The notes beneath the pieces were generated by a model. That model was not told where the DNA came from and made no database searches. It saw nothing but the letters and a program-made list of their open reading frames with translations. This document shows positions 17,055-26,290 of a stretch of 64,000 nt of DNA, one piece after another. How positions within the stretch are numbered: position 1 is the first letter of the stretch; each line of letters starts with the position of its first letter. This DNA is from Actinomadura hallensis (lineage in GTDB: Bacteria > Actinomycetota > Actinomycetes > Streptosporangiales > Streptosporangiaceae): the NCBI RefSeq assembly GCF_006716765.1, contig NZ_VFPO01000001.1, positions 4,092,001-4,156,000 on the forward strand. The letters are read 5' to 3'. Position numbers and translations under genes: made by a program.

Positions 17055-18383
17055 TCAACTCGCGTGTTCGCGGTCGGGCTGGCAGACGAGGCAGGGGGTG
17101 CAGCCGCGGGCCTTGGCCTCTCCGCGGGACAGCGACTCCAGGTCGTCGGCCTCGTCGCCGATGTCCTCGATGAGGGCGCAGTCGGTGCGGTGGTAGCGCT
17201 TGGTGCCGCTGAGGATGCGGACCTGCGGGCCTCCGTCCTCGGGCTCCGCGGCCGGGGCCTCGGCGGCCTGCTCCGGTGGGCGGGCCTCGTACGGCTCGGC
17301 GTCGTCCTCGCCGGCGTCGCGGGGTCGCGGCGCCGCGGCCTCGGGGACGGGCGTCGTCTCCGGGGCGGGGGCGGCCTCCGGGACCGCGTCGGGCTCGGGA
17401 GCGGACGCGGCTTCCACCGCGGACGGAGCCTCTGCGGGCCGTTCCTCGCGGGGCTCCGGCGCGGCGGCCTCGGCCGCCTCGGTCGCGTCCTCGGGCTTCT
17501 TCGCCGGCTCGGCCTGCCCGGTGGGCTCGAAGAGGCTCGCGACGGGAAGGTCGGTCAGGGTCGGGCCCGCGGGACCGGGAGCCGGGCGCTCCGGTTCACG
17601 GCGGGCCGCCGGTTCGGCCGGGCGGCCGGAGAGCGGGTCCTCCACCGGCTTGTCGAACGCGGCCGTCCCGTCGGACGGGGCGGGCTGGTCGAACCGCGGG
17701 GACGGGGAGGGCGCGGAGGGCGCGGGCTTGGCGAGTCCCGCCAGGCCGCCCTCGGAGCGCTCCACGGCCGGCGCGGGAGGCCGGGGTGCGTCCTTCGCCT
17801 TGCCCGCGTCGGGTGACGCGGGAGCCGACGCCGCGGCGCGCGCCGCCAGTGCGGTGTCGGGCATGCAGGCGGTGCAGGGGCTGAACCCCTCCTCCTTGGC
17901 CTCGATGTAGGTGAGCTCCTCCGTCTCGCGTCCGGCGAGCTGGCGGCAGGTGTCGAGGTGGTAGCGCTTGCGTCCGCGGACGACGAAGACCAGCGCGTCG
18001 TCGGGGACGTCGGCCGGCGGGCCGGGGATCTCCACCTCGTCGTCGGCCGGGTCGGCCGCCGCGGCGGCGGGCGCCGGTGCGCCCTTGGCGTTCGCGGCCG
18101 GGGCCGGTGCGGCGGGCGCGGGCTTCTTGCGCCTGTCCTTCCGGGACCTGGTGCTCTTGCGGGCGGGCGTCGCGGCGACGCCCGGGCCGAACAGCTCCTT
18201 GCGGCGCAGGAACACCCCGATGGCCAGGAACAGCGCTGAGACGATGCTGACCGCGATCGAGATATAGATCACGAACAGCGCGTCCAGGCCGAACACCTCG
18301 GCACTGTCTCCGTTGCCGGCGACGATCCCCGCTACCAGCAGGGCGATCGCCACCACCACGAGGACGCCGCTCAGGATGATCAC
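17055..18383 (-). CDS. Uncharacterised membrane protein with two Ada-like Zn motifs
   Basis: The 442-aa protein has two N-terminal membrane segments (about residues 3-23 and 35-59), a basic stretch (KSTRSRKDRRKK), then two similar modules joined by about 220 residues of Pro/Ala/Glu-rich linker. Module 1 has YH at 141-142, C146 and C170-x2-C173. Module 2 has YH at 397-398, C402 and C431-x2-C434. Each reads R-Y-H-x3-C ... E-A-x3-G-x2-P-C-x2-C-x-P-D, which resembles the zinc-binding domain of Ada. No methyltransferase or HTH part is present. It lies 133 bp downstream of divIVA in the same direction, so a division or polar-growth role is possible. GGGAGAG precedes the GTG start. Confidence 0.75.
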   Translation of the reverse strand: MIILSGVLVVVAIALLVAGIVAGNGDSAEVFGLDALFVIYISIAVSIVSALFLAIGVFLRRKELFGPGVAATPARKSTRSRKDRRKKPAPAAPAPAANAKGAPAPAAAAADPADDEVEIPGPPADVPDDALVFVVRGRKRYHLDTCRQLAGRETEELTYIEAKEEGFSPCTACMPDTALAARAAASAPASPDAGKAKDAPRPPAPAVERSEGGLAGLAKPAPSAPSPSPRFDQPAPSDGTAAFDKPVEDPLSGRPAEPAARREPERPAPGPAGPTLTDLPVASLFEPTGQAEPAKKPEDATEAAEAAAPEPREERPAEAPSAVEAASAPEPDAVPEAAPAPETTPVPEAAAPRPRDAGEDDAEPYEARPPEQAAEAPAAEPEDGGPQVRILSGTKRYHRTDCALIEDIGDEADDLESLSRGEAKARGCTPCLVCQPDREHAS

Positions 18384-18516
18384 AGGGCCACTCTCCCTCG
18401 TTCGAGCCGCTCGCCTTCAGGCCGGCGCACCCGTGCGCCTTCCGCGCCGCCGGGATGGCCTCTGCGCCACCCACGGTGCGGCGATCGGGAAGACACTATC
18501 GCCCGAGACGCGCGTG

Positions 18517-19425
18517 TCAGCGACGTTCGTGCGGCGGGTTGTCCCCACCGGAGTGGAATGCCCCGGTCGCGGAGTGCTGCACCTGCTGGGTGTGCTCGGC
18601 GGGCTGCTGCGGGAACTGGCCCGGCGCCGGTCCGGACCCGCCGTTGCGGTTCTCGCCGTGGGGAACGGTGCTCTGCGGCCCCGTCTGCGGTGCGTTCTGC
18701 TGCGACTGGGCCGCGCCCGGGACGGCGGCGAACGCGCCGGTCTCGGTGCTGCCCGCCTCCAGGTCGCGGAGCTGGCCCTCCAGGTAGACCTTCAGGCGGC
18801 TGCGGTACTCGCGCTCGAACGCGCGCAGGTTGTCGACCTCGCGCTCGAGCTCCTCGCGCTGCTGCACGAGCGACCCCATGACCTGGCGGTGCCGCTCCTG
18901 GGCGTCGCGGTCGAGGGCCTCGGCGCGGGAGCGCGCCTCGCTGACGATCTGGTCGGCCTGGCGGCGTGCCTTGCCGAGTATCTCCTCGGCCTCGCGGCGG
19001 GCGCGGCCGAGCGTCTCGTCGGCCTCGCGGCGGGCGTCGGCGATCGCCTGGTCGGCGGTCTGCTGCGCGAGCGCGAGGACGCGGGCAGCGGTGTCCATGT
19101 TGTCCTCGCCGCTGGGCGCGCCGGCCATGCCGAGGCCGCCGAGTGCGGGCTCCGGCTCGGGCTGCGGCTGCGGCTCGGGCCGCGGCGGCTCGGGGATCTT
19201 CTGGACGTCCGGCTTGGGCTCCACGATCGGTGCGGCCATGGCGGGAACCTTGCCGCGCAGGCACTCGGCGAGCTTGGCCCGCAGTTCCTCGTTCTCCTGG
19301 ATGAGGCGGTCGAGCTCAGCCTCGACCTCGTCGAGGAAGGCGTCCACCTCCTCCTCGTCGTACCCCGGCCTCAGCCTGGTGGTACTGAACTGCTTGTTCC
19401 GCACATCGGCGGGTGTCAGCGGCAT
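18517..19425 (-). CDS. divIVA: DivIVA/Wag31 polar growth protein
   Basis: The 302-aa protein starts MPLTPADVRNKQFSTTRLRPGYDEEEVDAFLDEVEAELDRL, the membrane-binding DivIVA N-domain and first coiled coil. A Pro/Glu-rich spacer (residues 65-100), a long second coiled coil (about 110-235, TADQAIADARREADETLGRARREAEEIL) and a Gln/Pro-rich disordered tail follow. DivIVA (Wag31) marks hyphal or cell poles and directs peptidoglycan synthesis in actinobacteria. AAGGAG lies upstream of the ATG. It follows yggT and sepF in the usual order. In this phylum the protein is often phosphorylated near its N-terminus; a site cannot be assigned here. Confidence 0.95.
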   Translation of the reverse strand: MPLTPADVRNKQFSTTRLRPGYDEEEVDAFLDEVEAELDRLIQENEELRAKLAECLRGKVPAMAAPIVEPKPDVQKIPEPPRPEPQPQPEPEPALGGLGMAGAPSGEDNMDTAARVLALAQQTADQAIADARREADETLGRARREAEEILGKARRQADQIVSEARSRAEALDRDAQERHRQVMGSLVQQREELEREVDNLRAFEREYRSRLKVYLEGQLRDLEAGSTETGAFAAVPGAAQSQQNAPQTGPQSTVPHGENRNGGSGPAPGQFPQQPAEHTQQVQHSATGAFHSGGDNPPHERR

Positions 19426-19481
19426 GTTCTCGTCTCCTTGGCGCGCTTGGAGTATGTCCCAAAGGACGGTATCCGATCCAC

Positions 19482-19778
19482 CTAGCCTCCGCCGAACGCG
19501 GAGCCGACGATGATGATCAGGATCCAGACCACAAGGATGAGGACGGTGAAGCTGAGGTCCAGCGCAACGTTACCCAGTCGGATGGGCGGGATGAAGCGTC
19601 TAAGGAATTTCAGGGGCGGATCGGTGACGGTGTAGACGGCCTCGGCGATCACGAGCACGACCCCGGTCGGCCTCCACTGCCGGGCGAACGACTGCAGTAT
19701 CTCCAGGACCAGCCTCCCGATCAGGAACAGGAGGAAGAGGTACAGGATCGACTGCAGCACGGTTCCAACTATGTTCAC
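19482..19778 (-). CDS. YggT-family membrane protein
   Basis: The 98-aa protein has two membrane segments (about residues 5-27 and 73-93) around the family motif TDPPLKFLRRFIPPIRLGNVALDLSF. YggT proteins lie between sepF and divIVA in most actinobacteria and Firmicutes. Their role is unclear, with suggested links to division, osmotic protection and membrane protein placement. The GTG start has GAGAG upstream. It lies 21 bp after the sepF stop, in the same transcription unit. Confidence 0.92.
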   Translation of the reverse strand: MNIVGTVLQSILYLFLLFLIGRLVLEILQSFARQWRPTGVVLVIAEAVYTVTDPPLKFLRRFIPPIRLGNVALDLSFTVLILVVWILIIIVGSAFGGG

Positions 19779-19799
19779 GGGCTCTCTCGCATAGGGATC

Positions 19800-20336
19800 T
19801 CAGCTCTGGTTGAAGAATCCTCGCTCCGCCATCCGGGCCTTGTCCTCCGCGGTCACCTCCACGTTGGCGGGCGACAGCAGGAACACCTTGTTCGTAACAC
19901 GCTCGATGCTGCCGTGCAGGCCGAACACGAGACCCGCCGCGAAGTCGACCAGACGCTTGGCGTCGCTGTCGACCATCTCGGTCAGGTTCATGATCACCGG
20001 CGTGCCCTCCCGGAAGTGCTCCCCGATGGTCCTCGCCTCGTTGTAGGTCCTGGGGTGCAGCGTAGTGATGCGCGCAAGGTCAGTGGTACCGGACTCGTAG
20101 AGCGCTACGGAACGCCGCTCGATGGCCGACGCGGAGTGATGGTCGCGTTCGCGGTCCGGGGCCTCATCGGCTCGGGTAAGCTGGCCGCCGGATTCGTCCT
20201 CGCGACGGCGGCCCTGCCCGGAGTCGGCTTCCTCGTCGTAGAGCTCGTACTCGTCGTAGTCGCCGTACTTGTCGTCGTAGCGGTCGTCCTCCACAAGGCC
20301 GAGGTAGACCGCCATCTTGCGCATCGCGCTGGCCAT
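19800..20336 (-). CDS. sepF: SepF, membrane anchor of FtsZ
   Basis: The 178-aa protein starts with the amphipathic membrane-binding helix [14 protein letters not shown], then an acidic, Tyr/Asp-rich linker ([20 protein letters not shown]) and a SepF core ([32 protein letters not shown]... [29 protein letters not shown]). SepF tethers FtsZ filaments to the membrane; actinobacteria lack FtsA, and SepF takes its place. GGAGGGG precedes the ATG. The gene lies in the ftsZ-pgeF-yggS-sepF-yggT run. Confidence 0.95.
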   Translation of the reverse strand: MASAMRKMAVYLGLVEDDRYDDKYGDYDEYELYDEEADSGQGRRREDESGGQLTRADEAPDRERDHHSASAIERRSVALYESGTTDLARITTLHPRTYNEARTIGEHFREGTPVIMNLTEMVDSDAKRLVDFAAGLVFGLHGSIERVTNKVFLLSPANVEVTAEDKARMAERGFFNQS

Positions 20337-20441
20337 ACGCCCCTCCGTGTCCTGTGGCCGCGGCTACGGGCGCATCCGTCGCCGTCGTTGGACTGATCCG
20401 TCGTGGCCGCCCGCGTTACGGCAGGTACCACTGGGGGGACA

Positions 20442-21158
20442 TTACCTGACGATTGCCCGTCGGCCGCCGAGCAACGCCGTACCGACCCGCAGGTGTGTCG
20501 CGCCGCACGCGATCGCCTGTTCCAGATCCCCGCTCATACCCGCGGAGACGATCGAGGCGCCCGGATGGTTCCGGCGGACCTCCGCGGCGATCCCGGCGAG
20601 CCGCTCGAAGGCGGGCAGGGGGTCGGCGCCGAGCGGCGCGACGGCCATCACGCCGCCGAGTTCCAGCCCGTCCGCCCCGGCGATCTCGTCGGCGAGCTCC
20701 GGCACGTCGCCGGGGTGGGCGCCGCCGCGGCCCCGCTCCTCCGGGGACGCGTTCTCGTCGAGGGACACCTGGACGAGGCAGCGCAGCGTCCGGCCGGCGC
20801 GCACGGCGGCGGCCGACAGCGCCCGGACGAGCTTCGCCCGGTCCACGGAGTGGACGACGTCGGCATAACCGGCGACGGAGCGGGCCTTGTTGGTCTGCAA
20901 ACGTCCGACGAAGTGCCAGGTGAGGGGCAGGTCGGCGCATTCGGCGGCCTTCGGGCGCGCCTCCTGGTCGCGGTTCTCGCCGATGTCGGTGAGGCCGAGT
21001 CCGGCCAGCAGCCGCACGTCGGACGCGGGGAAGGTCTTGGTCACCGCGATCAGCGTGATCTCGGACTCGTCGCGGCCCGCGGCGGCGCACGCGGCGGCGA
21101 CGCGCGCCCGCACCCGCTCGATCCCCTCGGCCAGCTCGGCCCGTCGTTCGTCGGTCAC
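20442..21158 (-). CDS. YggS/PROSC-family PLP homeostasis protein
   Basis: The 238-aa protein has a single alanine-racemase-like TIM barrel with the PLP lysine in ITLIAVTKTFP, then IGENRDQEARPK, LTWHFVGRLQTNKAR and MSGDLEQAIACGATHLRVGTALLG, all typical of YggS. It binds pyridoxal phosphate and buffers vitamin B6 and amino/keto acid pools; no catalytic role is established. The start is GTG at 21158, inside the pgeF stop (GTGA overlap), with GGAGGA upstream. yggS sits between ftsZ and sepF in most actinobacteria. Confidence 0.95.
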   Translation of the reverse strand: MTDERRAELAEGIERVRARVAAACAAAGRDESEITLIAVTKTFPASDVRLLAGLGLTDIGENRDQEARPKAAECADLPLTWHFVGRLQTNKARSVAGYADVVHSVDRAKLVRALSAAAVRAGRTLRCLVQVSLDENASPEERGRGGAHPGDVPELADEIAGADGLELGGVMAVAPLGADPLPAFERLAGIAAEVRRNHPGASIVSAGMSGDLEQAIACGATHLRVGTALLGGRRAIVR

Positions 21159-21883
21159 GCGCCGTCCTCCAGCCAGACGTAGCCGGCGAAGCGGCCGGTG
21201 CGGCCGTCGCGGCGGTAGGAGTAAAGGCCGGGGTCCTCGATGGTGCAGCGGGGGTCGACCCGCACCCCGGTCACACCCTCGGCGGCGAGCTGCTCGGCGA
21301 TGCCGGCGCGGATGTCGAGGCCGGGGGTGCCCTTGGACGTGGTGGAGTACGCGGCGGGGACGGCGGCGGCGACTTCGTCCCGCATCCGCGCGGGCACCTC
21401 GTAGCAGCGGCCGCATGCGGCCGGGCCGATCGCGGCGGTCGTCCTCGCGGGGTCGGCGCCGTGCTCGCGCATCGCCTTGACCAGGGCGGGGACGACCCCG
21501 GCGGCGGTCCCGGGGCGGCCCGAGTGGGCGGCGCCGACGACCCCGGCGGCGGGGTCGGCGAGCAGGACGGGCGCGCAGTCGGCGACGAGGACGGCGAGGG
21601 CAAGGCCGGGAACGGTCGTGACGACCGCGTCGACCGGCTCGGGCAGGCCGGGGGAGTCGGCGAACGCGACGTCGGCGCCGTGCACCTGCCGCATGAAGAC
21701 GACGCGGCCGGGGTCGACGCCGAGGGCGGCGGCGGCGCGCCGGCGGTTGTCGCGGACCGCGGCGGGGTCGTCGCCGACCGCGCCGCCGAGGTTGAGTGTG
21801 TCGTAGGGGGCGGTGCTCACGCCGCCGGCCCGCCCGGTGAAGGCGGCGCCGACGCCGTCGCCCAGGGCGACGGTGGTGATCAC
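21155..21883 (-). CDS. pgeF: PgeF/YfiH laccase-domain protein (peptidoglycan editing factor)
   Basis: The 242-aa protein carries the multicopper-oxidase-like 'laccase domain' signature: [31 protein letters not shown] and [13 protein letters not shown], with the His/Cys metal-binding residues. Relatives edit peptidoglycan precursors by removing Ser wrongly placed at position 1 of the stem peptide, or act on nucleosides. Its place directly behind ftsZ suits a cell-wall role. It is translationally linked to both neighbours: it starts in the ftsZ stop overlap (21880-21883) and ends in the yggS start overlap. Confidence 0.92.
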   Translation of the reverse strand: MITTVALGDGVGAAFTGRAGGVSTAPYDTLNLGGAVGDDPAAVRDNRRRAAAALGVDPGRVVFMRQVHGADVAFADSPGLPEPVDAVVTTVPGLALAVLVADCAPVLLADPAAGVVGAAHSGRPGTAAGVVPALVKAMREHGADPARTTAAIGPAACGRCYEVPARMRDEVAAAVPAAYSTTSKGTPGLDIRAGIAEQLAAEGVTGVRVDPRCTIEDPGLYSYRRDGRTGRFAGYVWLEDGA

Positions 21884-23385
21884 TTCAGGAAGTCGGGGAC
21901 GTCGAGGTCGTCGTCCTCGTCGAAGACCACCGGGCGGCGGCGCTGCCCGGACGGGGCGGGGCCGCCGTCGTTCTCCCCGGCGTGCACGCGGGAGGGGGCC
22001 TGCTCCGAGGACGGGCGGGGCGCGGGGGCGCGGGAGCCGCCGGACTCGCCCGGGGACGCGGCCGGGTCGCGGTCGGCGGGCCGGCTCTGCTGGGACGCGC
22101 CGCCCTCCTGCCGGGACTGCTCGCCGGCGTCGCGCCCGGAGGACCGGTCGTCGCGGCCCTGCGGCGCGGGCGGCTGGGCGCGGTCCGCCTCGGGACGCGG
22201 CGCGGGCGCGGCGGGACGCGGCGCGGCGGCGGCCTGCGCCACCGACTGCTGCGCGGACTGCTGGGAGCCCTGTTGCCCCTGCCGCTGGGACGCGGACGCG
22301 CCGGACTGGTGCGCGCTCGTGGTCTCCGACCGGCCGACCTTGCTCGGGATCGGGTTGGCGGGCGGCGCGGGCGTCGGCGCCGGGCGCGGCGGCGGGGGCA
22401 GCCTCTTGCTCTCCGGCTCCGGGGCCGGCTTGGCGGGGCGGCCCTCGTCGAACCCCGCGGCTATCACGGTGACGCGGACCTCGTCGCCGAGCGCGTCGTC
22501 GATGACCGCGCCGAAGATGATGTTGGCGTCGGGGGCGGCGGCGTTGGACACCAGCTGCGCCGCCTCGTTGATCTCGAACAGGCCCAGGTCGGAGCCGCCG
22601 GAGATCGACAGCAGCACGCCGTGCGCGCCGTCGATGCTGGCCTCCAGCAGCGGGCTGGAGATCGCCATCTCGGCGGCGGCGACGCTGCGGTCGTCGCCGC
22701 GCGCGGAGCCGATGCCCATCAGCGCCGAGCCGGCGCCGGACATGACGGACTTGACGTCGGCGAAGTCCAGGTTGATCAGGCCGGGCGTGGTGATCAGGTC
22801 GGTGATGCCCTGCACACCGGACAGCAGGACCTGGTCGGCGGCCTTGAACGCGTCCAGCACGCTGACCTGCCGGTCGGAGATCGACAGCAGCCGGTCGTTG
22901 GGGATCACGATGAGCGTGTCGACCTCGTCGCGCAGCGTCTCGATGCCGGCCTCGGCCTGCATGGCGCGGCGCTTGCCCTCGAAGCTGAACGGGCGCGTGA
23001 CGACGCCTATGGTCAGCGCGCCGAGCGAGCGGGCGATGTTGGCCACCACGGGCGCGCCGCCGGTTCCGGTGCCGCCGCCCTCCCCGGCGGTGACGAACAC
23101 CATGTCGGCGCCCTTGAGGACCTCTTCGATCTCCTCGCGGTGGTCTTCGGCCGCCTTGCGGCCGACGTCGGGGTTGGCCCCGGCGCCGAGTCCGCGCGTG
23201 AGCTCGCGGCCCACGTCGAGTTTCACGTCGGCGTCACTCATCAGCAGCGCCTGGGCGTCCGTGTTGATCGCGATGAACTCGACGCCCTTGAGTCCCTCTT
23301 CGATCATCCGGTTGACGGCGTTGACGCCGCCGCCGCCGATGCCGACGACCTTGATGACCGCGAGGTAGTTCTGCGGTGCTGCCAC
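21880..23385 (-). CDS. ftsZ: FtsZ, tubulin-like division GTPase
   Basis: The 501-aa protein has the tubulin signature GGGTGTG at residues 103-109, the N-terminal [17 protein letters not shown], and a conserved C-terminal peptide ([11 protein letters not shown]) that binds SepF and other partners. Between them is an unusually long (about 180 aa) Pro/Gln/Ala-rich linker. The GTG start at 23385 ([15 protein letters not shown]) matches actinobacterial FtsZ, although the frame is open 48 codons further upstream. AAAGG lies upstream. Two candidate promoters occur in the 556-bp gap to ftsQ, so it can be expressed apart from the mur genes. Confidence 0.97.
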   Translation of the reverse strand: MAAPQNYLAVIKVVGIGGGGVNAVNRMIEEGLKGVEFIAINTDAQALLMSDADVKLDVGRELTRGLGAGANPDVGRKAAEDHREEIEEVLKGADMVFVTAGEGGGTGTGGAPVVANIARSLGALTIGVVTRPFSFEGKRRAMQAEAGIETLRDEVDTLIVIPNDRLLSISDRQVSVLDAFKAADQVLLSGVQGITDLITTPGLINLDFADVKSVMSGAGSALMGIGSARGDDRSVAAAEMAISSPLLEASIDGAHGVLLSISGGSDLGLFEINEAAQLVSNAAAPDANIIFGAVIDDALGDEVRVTVIAAGFDEGRPAKPAPEPESKRLPPPPRPAPTPAPPANPIPSKVGRSETTSAHQSGASASQRQGQQGSQQSAQQSVAQAAAAPRPAAPAPRPEADRAQPPAPQGRDDRSSGRDAGEQSRQEGGASQQSRPADRDPAASPGESGGSRAPAPRPSSEQAPSRVHAGENDGGPAPSGQRRRPVVFDEDDDLDVPDFLK

Positions 23386-23523
23386 GACGAGGGGCCTTTC
23401 CGCTCTATCCGACCGCCCTGCCCGGTCTTCCGACCGTGCCGCCGCGGTGTTCCTGACCTGTGTGCACTTGCGGGCCGAGCCCGGGCGGGATCCGGTGCGC
23501 GACCGGTCACCCTGAACCCTCAC

Positions 23524-23552
23524 CCTCAACTTGAGGCTTACAGTTATGTCAA
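23524..23552 (-). promoter_or_regulatory. Conserved-looking ftsZ promoter element with palindrome
   Basis: On the minus strand, TTGACA (23552-23547) is followed by TAACTGTAAG and the palindrome CCTCAAGTTGAGG (23536-23524). From memory, a very similar TTGACATAAC...TTGAGG string lies upstream of ftsZ in Streptomyces, where it is linked with developmental control. No canonical -10 at 17 bp is seen, so the exact start site is open. Confidence 0.5.
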
Positions 23553-23569
23553 CCTGAGGACTGATACGG

Positions 23570-23599
23570 ACAGTAGGGCGGCCTTACGGCCAGGGTCAA
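23570..23599 (-). promoter_or_regulatory. Candidate sigma-70-type ftsZ promoter
   Basis: TTGACC (minus strand, 23599-23594) and TACTGT (23575-23570) are separated by 18 bp. It drives toward ftsZ from within the ftsQ-ftsZ gap. The spacer holds a GGCCGTAAGGCC dyad. The remaining gap (23600-23941) contains only a small CCGGCG/CGCCGG hairpin near 23620-23636 and no gene. Confidence 0.5.
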
Positions 23600-23941
23600 C
23601 TAACCTCCCCCCGAGTCCACCGGCGTGTCGCGCCGGAGGAGGATTCGCGCTGGCCGGCAGAGGAGAGCCGCGCACCGCCGGGTCCTGCACGCCGCCGTTC
23701 ACCTCCCGCCTCCGGAATCGATCGCTCCGCGCCGGCCCGTCCAGTCCGGCCGACCGTTCCAGCGTGCCTCATCGGACGGCCGGAATCGCCGCGACACACG
23801 CAAGGGACCCGAACGGCGCCCGGACGCCTTTCTCCCGAAGTCTCATGCTCGACCCGCGTTCGCCGCGTCTCGGACGCCCCGTCCGCCGGGCCCGCCCAGC
23901 GGCCTCGTGCTCACCGTCCTCACGTTCAGCCGTCCTCCCGT

Positions 23942-24721
23942 TCACTGGGTCTTGAGCACCTCGGGCGCGCTGACGTCGGCGATGCGGACGGCCCGGCCCG
24001 CCGCGGTGCGCCACAGCGCGTCCAGCAGCCGGACCTTCTCCTGCGTCCGCTCCGCCGCGCCCCACACCACGGTCTGCCCGCTCGCCATCTGCAGGGTGAC
24101 CGCCTCGGGACCGGTCGCCGCCACCTCGCGCACCTTCCCCCTCAGGCGCTCGGGCAGGTCGGTCAGCACGGCCAGGGCCGCGAGGGTCGTCCGGTCGGAC
24201 GGCCCGGGGGTGGCGACGGTCAGCGTGGGAAGGTCCCGCGGGCGGGACTCCCCGTCCGCCACGACGACGCCGTGCCGGTCGACGCGGTGGTGGCGGCCGT
24301 CCCGCTCGAAGACGGCGACCGGGACCCGCTCGCGCAGGACGATCCGGACCGTGCCCGGCCAGTGCCGCTCGATCTCGGCGGACTCGACCTCCCGGAGCCG
24401 CTCCACCCGTTCCCCGATCTCCCCGGTCGCCAGCCGCGCCATGGGCGTGCCGAGGGTGATCCCGGCGGCGGCGACGACCCGGTCCCGGGACGCCAGCTCC
24501 GCGCCGGTCACCTCGACGTGCCGCACCACCAGCAGCCGCGAGCCCAGCAGGACCCACGTCACCGCGGCGAGCGCGCCCGCGACCAGGAGGGCGACGAAGA
24601 TCACCTTCCATCTGCCGGGACGGCCGCGCCGCTCTTCCCGCTCGTGTTCCCCCGGCTCGCGCTCCCCCGGTCGCCGCTCGCCGTCCGGCGTCCCTCGCCG
24701 GCCTGTCCGCGCCTCGGTCAT
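23942..24721 (-). CDS. ftsQ: FtsQ, divisome POTRA protein
   Basis: The 259-aa single-pass protein has a charged cytoplasmic N-terminus (about 37 residues, Arg/Glu-rich), a membrane segment (VIFVALLVAGALAAVTWVLL, about residues 40-60), then a POTRA domain (LLVVRHVEVTGAELASRDRVVAAAGITLGTPMARL) and an FtsQ beta domain. It links the cytoplasmic Z-ring to the FtsLB/FtsWI synthase. The ATG at 24721 was chosen because the upstream open frame is not family-like. It follows murC after 162 bp, so it is not translationally coupled, unlike most genes of the cluster. Confidence 0.93.
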   Translation of the reverse strand: MTEARTGRRGTPDGERRPGEREPGEHEREERRGRPGRWKVIFVALLVAGALAAVTWVLLGSRLLVVRHVEVTGAELASRDRVVAAAGITLGTPMARLATGEIGERVERLREVESAEIERHWPGTVRIVLRERVPVAVFERDGRHHRVDRHGVVVADGESRPRDLPTLTVATPGPSDRTTLAALAVLTDLPERLRGKVREVAATGPEAVTLQMASGQTVVWGAAERTQEKVRLLDALWRTAAGRAVRIADVSAPEVLKTQ

Positions 24722-24883
24722 GCCGCCAAGCTTGGCACCCGCGCCCGCCGCCGGCCGCACCTCCGGCGGCGTGTCCCCCCCGAGGCGTCGAGGCGGCCCG
24801 GACCGCGAGGCGATGCCGCGCGGGCCCGGACACGGGGTCACGGAGGAGGCCGCCCGGGCGGACGACGCGGGCCGTGGGCGCGC

Positions 24884-26290
24884 TCAGCCCGCGAGGCGCT
24901 CCAGGATGAGCGGGCCGAGGCCCGTGACGTCCCCCGCGCCGAGCGTGATGACGACGTCGCCGGGGCGGGCGAGCGAGACGGCGATGCCGGGCACCTCGTC
25001 GCGGACGGGCGCGTACACGGTCTCGACGCCGGCCGGGACCGCGTCGGCGACCAGCGCGCCCGTCACCCCGGGCTCGGGGTCCTCGCGGGCGCCGTAGACG
25101 TCCATGACCACCGCGACGTCGGCGAGGCCGAGCGCCGCGCCGAACTCGGCCGCGAAGAAGCGGGTGCGGCTGTACAGGTGCGGCTGGAAGACCGCGACGA
25201 TCCGGCCGCCGCCCTCCTTCTGCCCCAGGTAGTCGCGGGCGGCGTCCAGGTCGGCGGTCAGCTCGGTCGGGTGGTGGGCGTAGCTGTCGAACACCTCGAC
25301 GCCGCCCGCCTCGCCCTTGCGCTCCAGCCGCCGCATCGCGCCGCCGAACGCGGCGAGGCCGGCGCGGACGGGCTCGTCGTCGTGGCCGAGGGCCTGCGCG
25401 ACCGCGACCACGGCCGCGGCGTTCAGCGCGTTGTGCCGCCCGGGGACGTTCAGCTCGACCTCGCCGAACCCGCCGATGCGGAACCGGGACCCGAGGCCGC
25501 GCGGGGTGAACCCGGTCACCCGCAGGTCGGCGCCCTCGGCCTCCCCGTAGGTCCGGACGGCCAGGCCCCGCGCCCGCGCCCGGTCCGCCAGCTCCACCGC
25601 GACCGGGTCGTCGGCGCCGGCGATGAGCGTCCCGCCGGGCTCGATCCGGTCGACGAACCTGGCGAAGTTCTCCTTCACCTTCTCGAAGCCGCCGTAGTTG
25701 TCGAGGTGGTCGGCCTCGACGTTGGTGACCACCGCGATGTGCGGGGTGTACATGAGGAAGGAGCCGTCGCTCTCGTCGGCCTCGGCGACGAACACGTCGC
25801 CGGTCCCCTCGTCGGCGCCGAGCCCGGTGGTGACCAGCTGCCCGCCGATGCAGTAGGACGGGTCGGCGCCCGCGTGCTGGAGCGCCACCGTCAGCATCGA
25901 GGTGGTGGTCGTCTTGCCGTGGGTGCCGGCGACCGCGACCGCCCGGCGGCCCGCCATCAGCGAGGCGAGCGCCGCCGAGCGGTGCAGGATCCGCAGGCCC
26001 CGCTCGCGGGCCGCGACCAGCTCGGGGTTCCCCTCCCGGATCGCCGTGGACACCACGACGGTGTCGGCGTCGCCCAGGTGCGCGGCGTCGTGCCCGACGA
26101 AGACCTTCGCGCCGAGGTCGCCGAGCTGGGCGAGCAGCTCGGAGTCGCGGGCGTCGCTGCCCGACACCGCCAGGCCGCGGCGCAGCATGATGCGGGCGAT
26201 GCCGGACATCCCCGCGCCCCCGATCGCGATGAAGTGCACCCGGCCGAGCTCGCCGGCGGGCACGACGTCGCGGGGGCCGACCGTGCTCAT
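24884..26290 (-). CDS. murC: UDP-N-acetylmuramate--L-alanine ligase
   Basis: The 468-aa Mur ligase has an N-terminal UDP-binding Rossmann part ([17 protein letters not shown]), the ATP P-loop GTHGKTTT at residues 122-129, EADESDGSF, and the C-terminal YAHHPTEL segment with the conserved His. It adds L-Ala to UDP-MurNAc, the first amino acid of the stem peptide. It begins in an ATGA overlap with the murG stop. The order murG-murC-ftsQ-ftsZ is standard for actinobacteria. Confidence 0.97.
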   Translation of the reverse strand: MSTVGPRDVVPAGELGRVHFIAIGGAGMSGIARIMLRRGLAVSGSDARDSELLAQLGDLGAKVFVGHDAAHLGDADTVVVSTAIREGNPELVAARERGLRILHRSAALASLMAGRRAVAVAGTHGKTTTTSMLTVALQHAGADPSYCIGGQLVTTGLGADEGTGDVFVAEADESDGSFLMYTPHIAVVTNVEADHLDNYGGFEKVKENFARFVDRIEPGGTLIAGADDPVAVELADRARARGLAVRTYGEAEGADLRVTGFTPRGLGSRFRIGGFGEVELNVPGRHNALNAAAVVAVAQALGHDDEPVRAGLAAFGGAMRRLERKGEAGGVEVFDSYAHHPTELTADLDAARDYLGQKEGGGRIVAVFQPHLYSRTRFFAAEFGAALGLADVAVVMDVYGAREDPEPGVTGALVADAVPAGVETVYAPVRDEVPGIAVSLARPGDVVITLGAGDVTGLGPLILERLAG

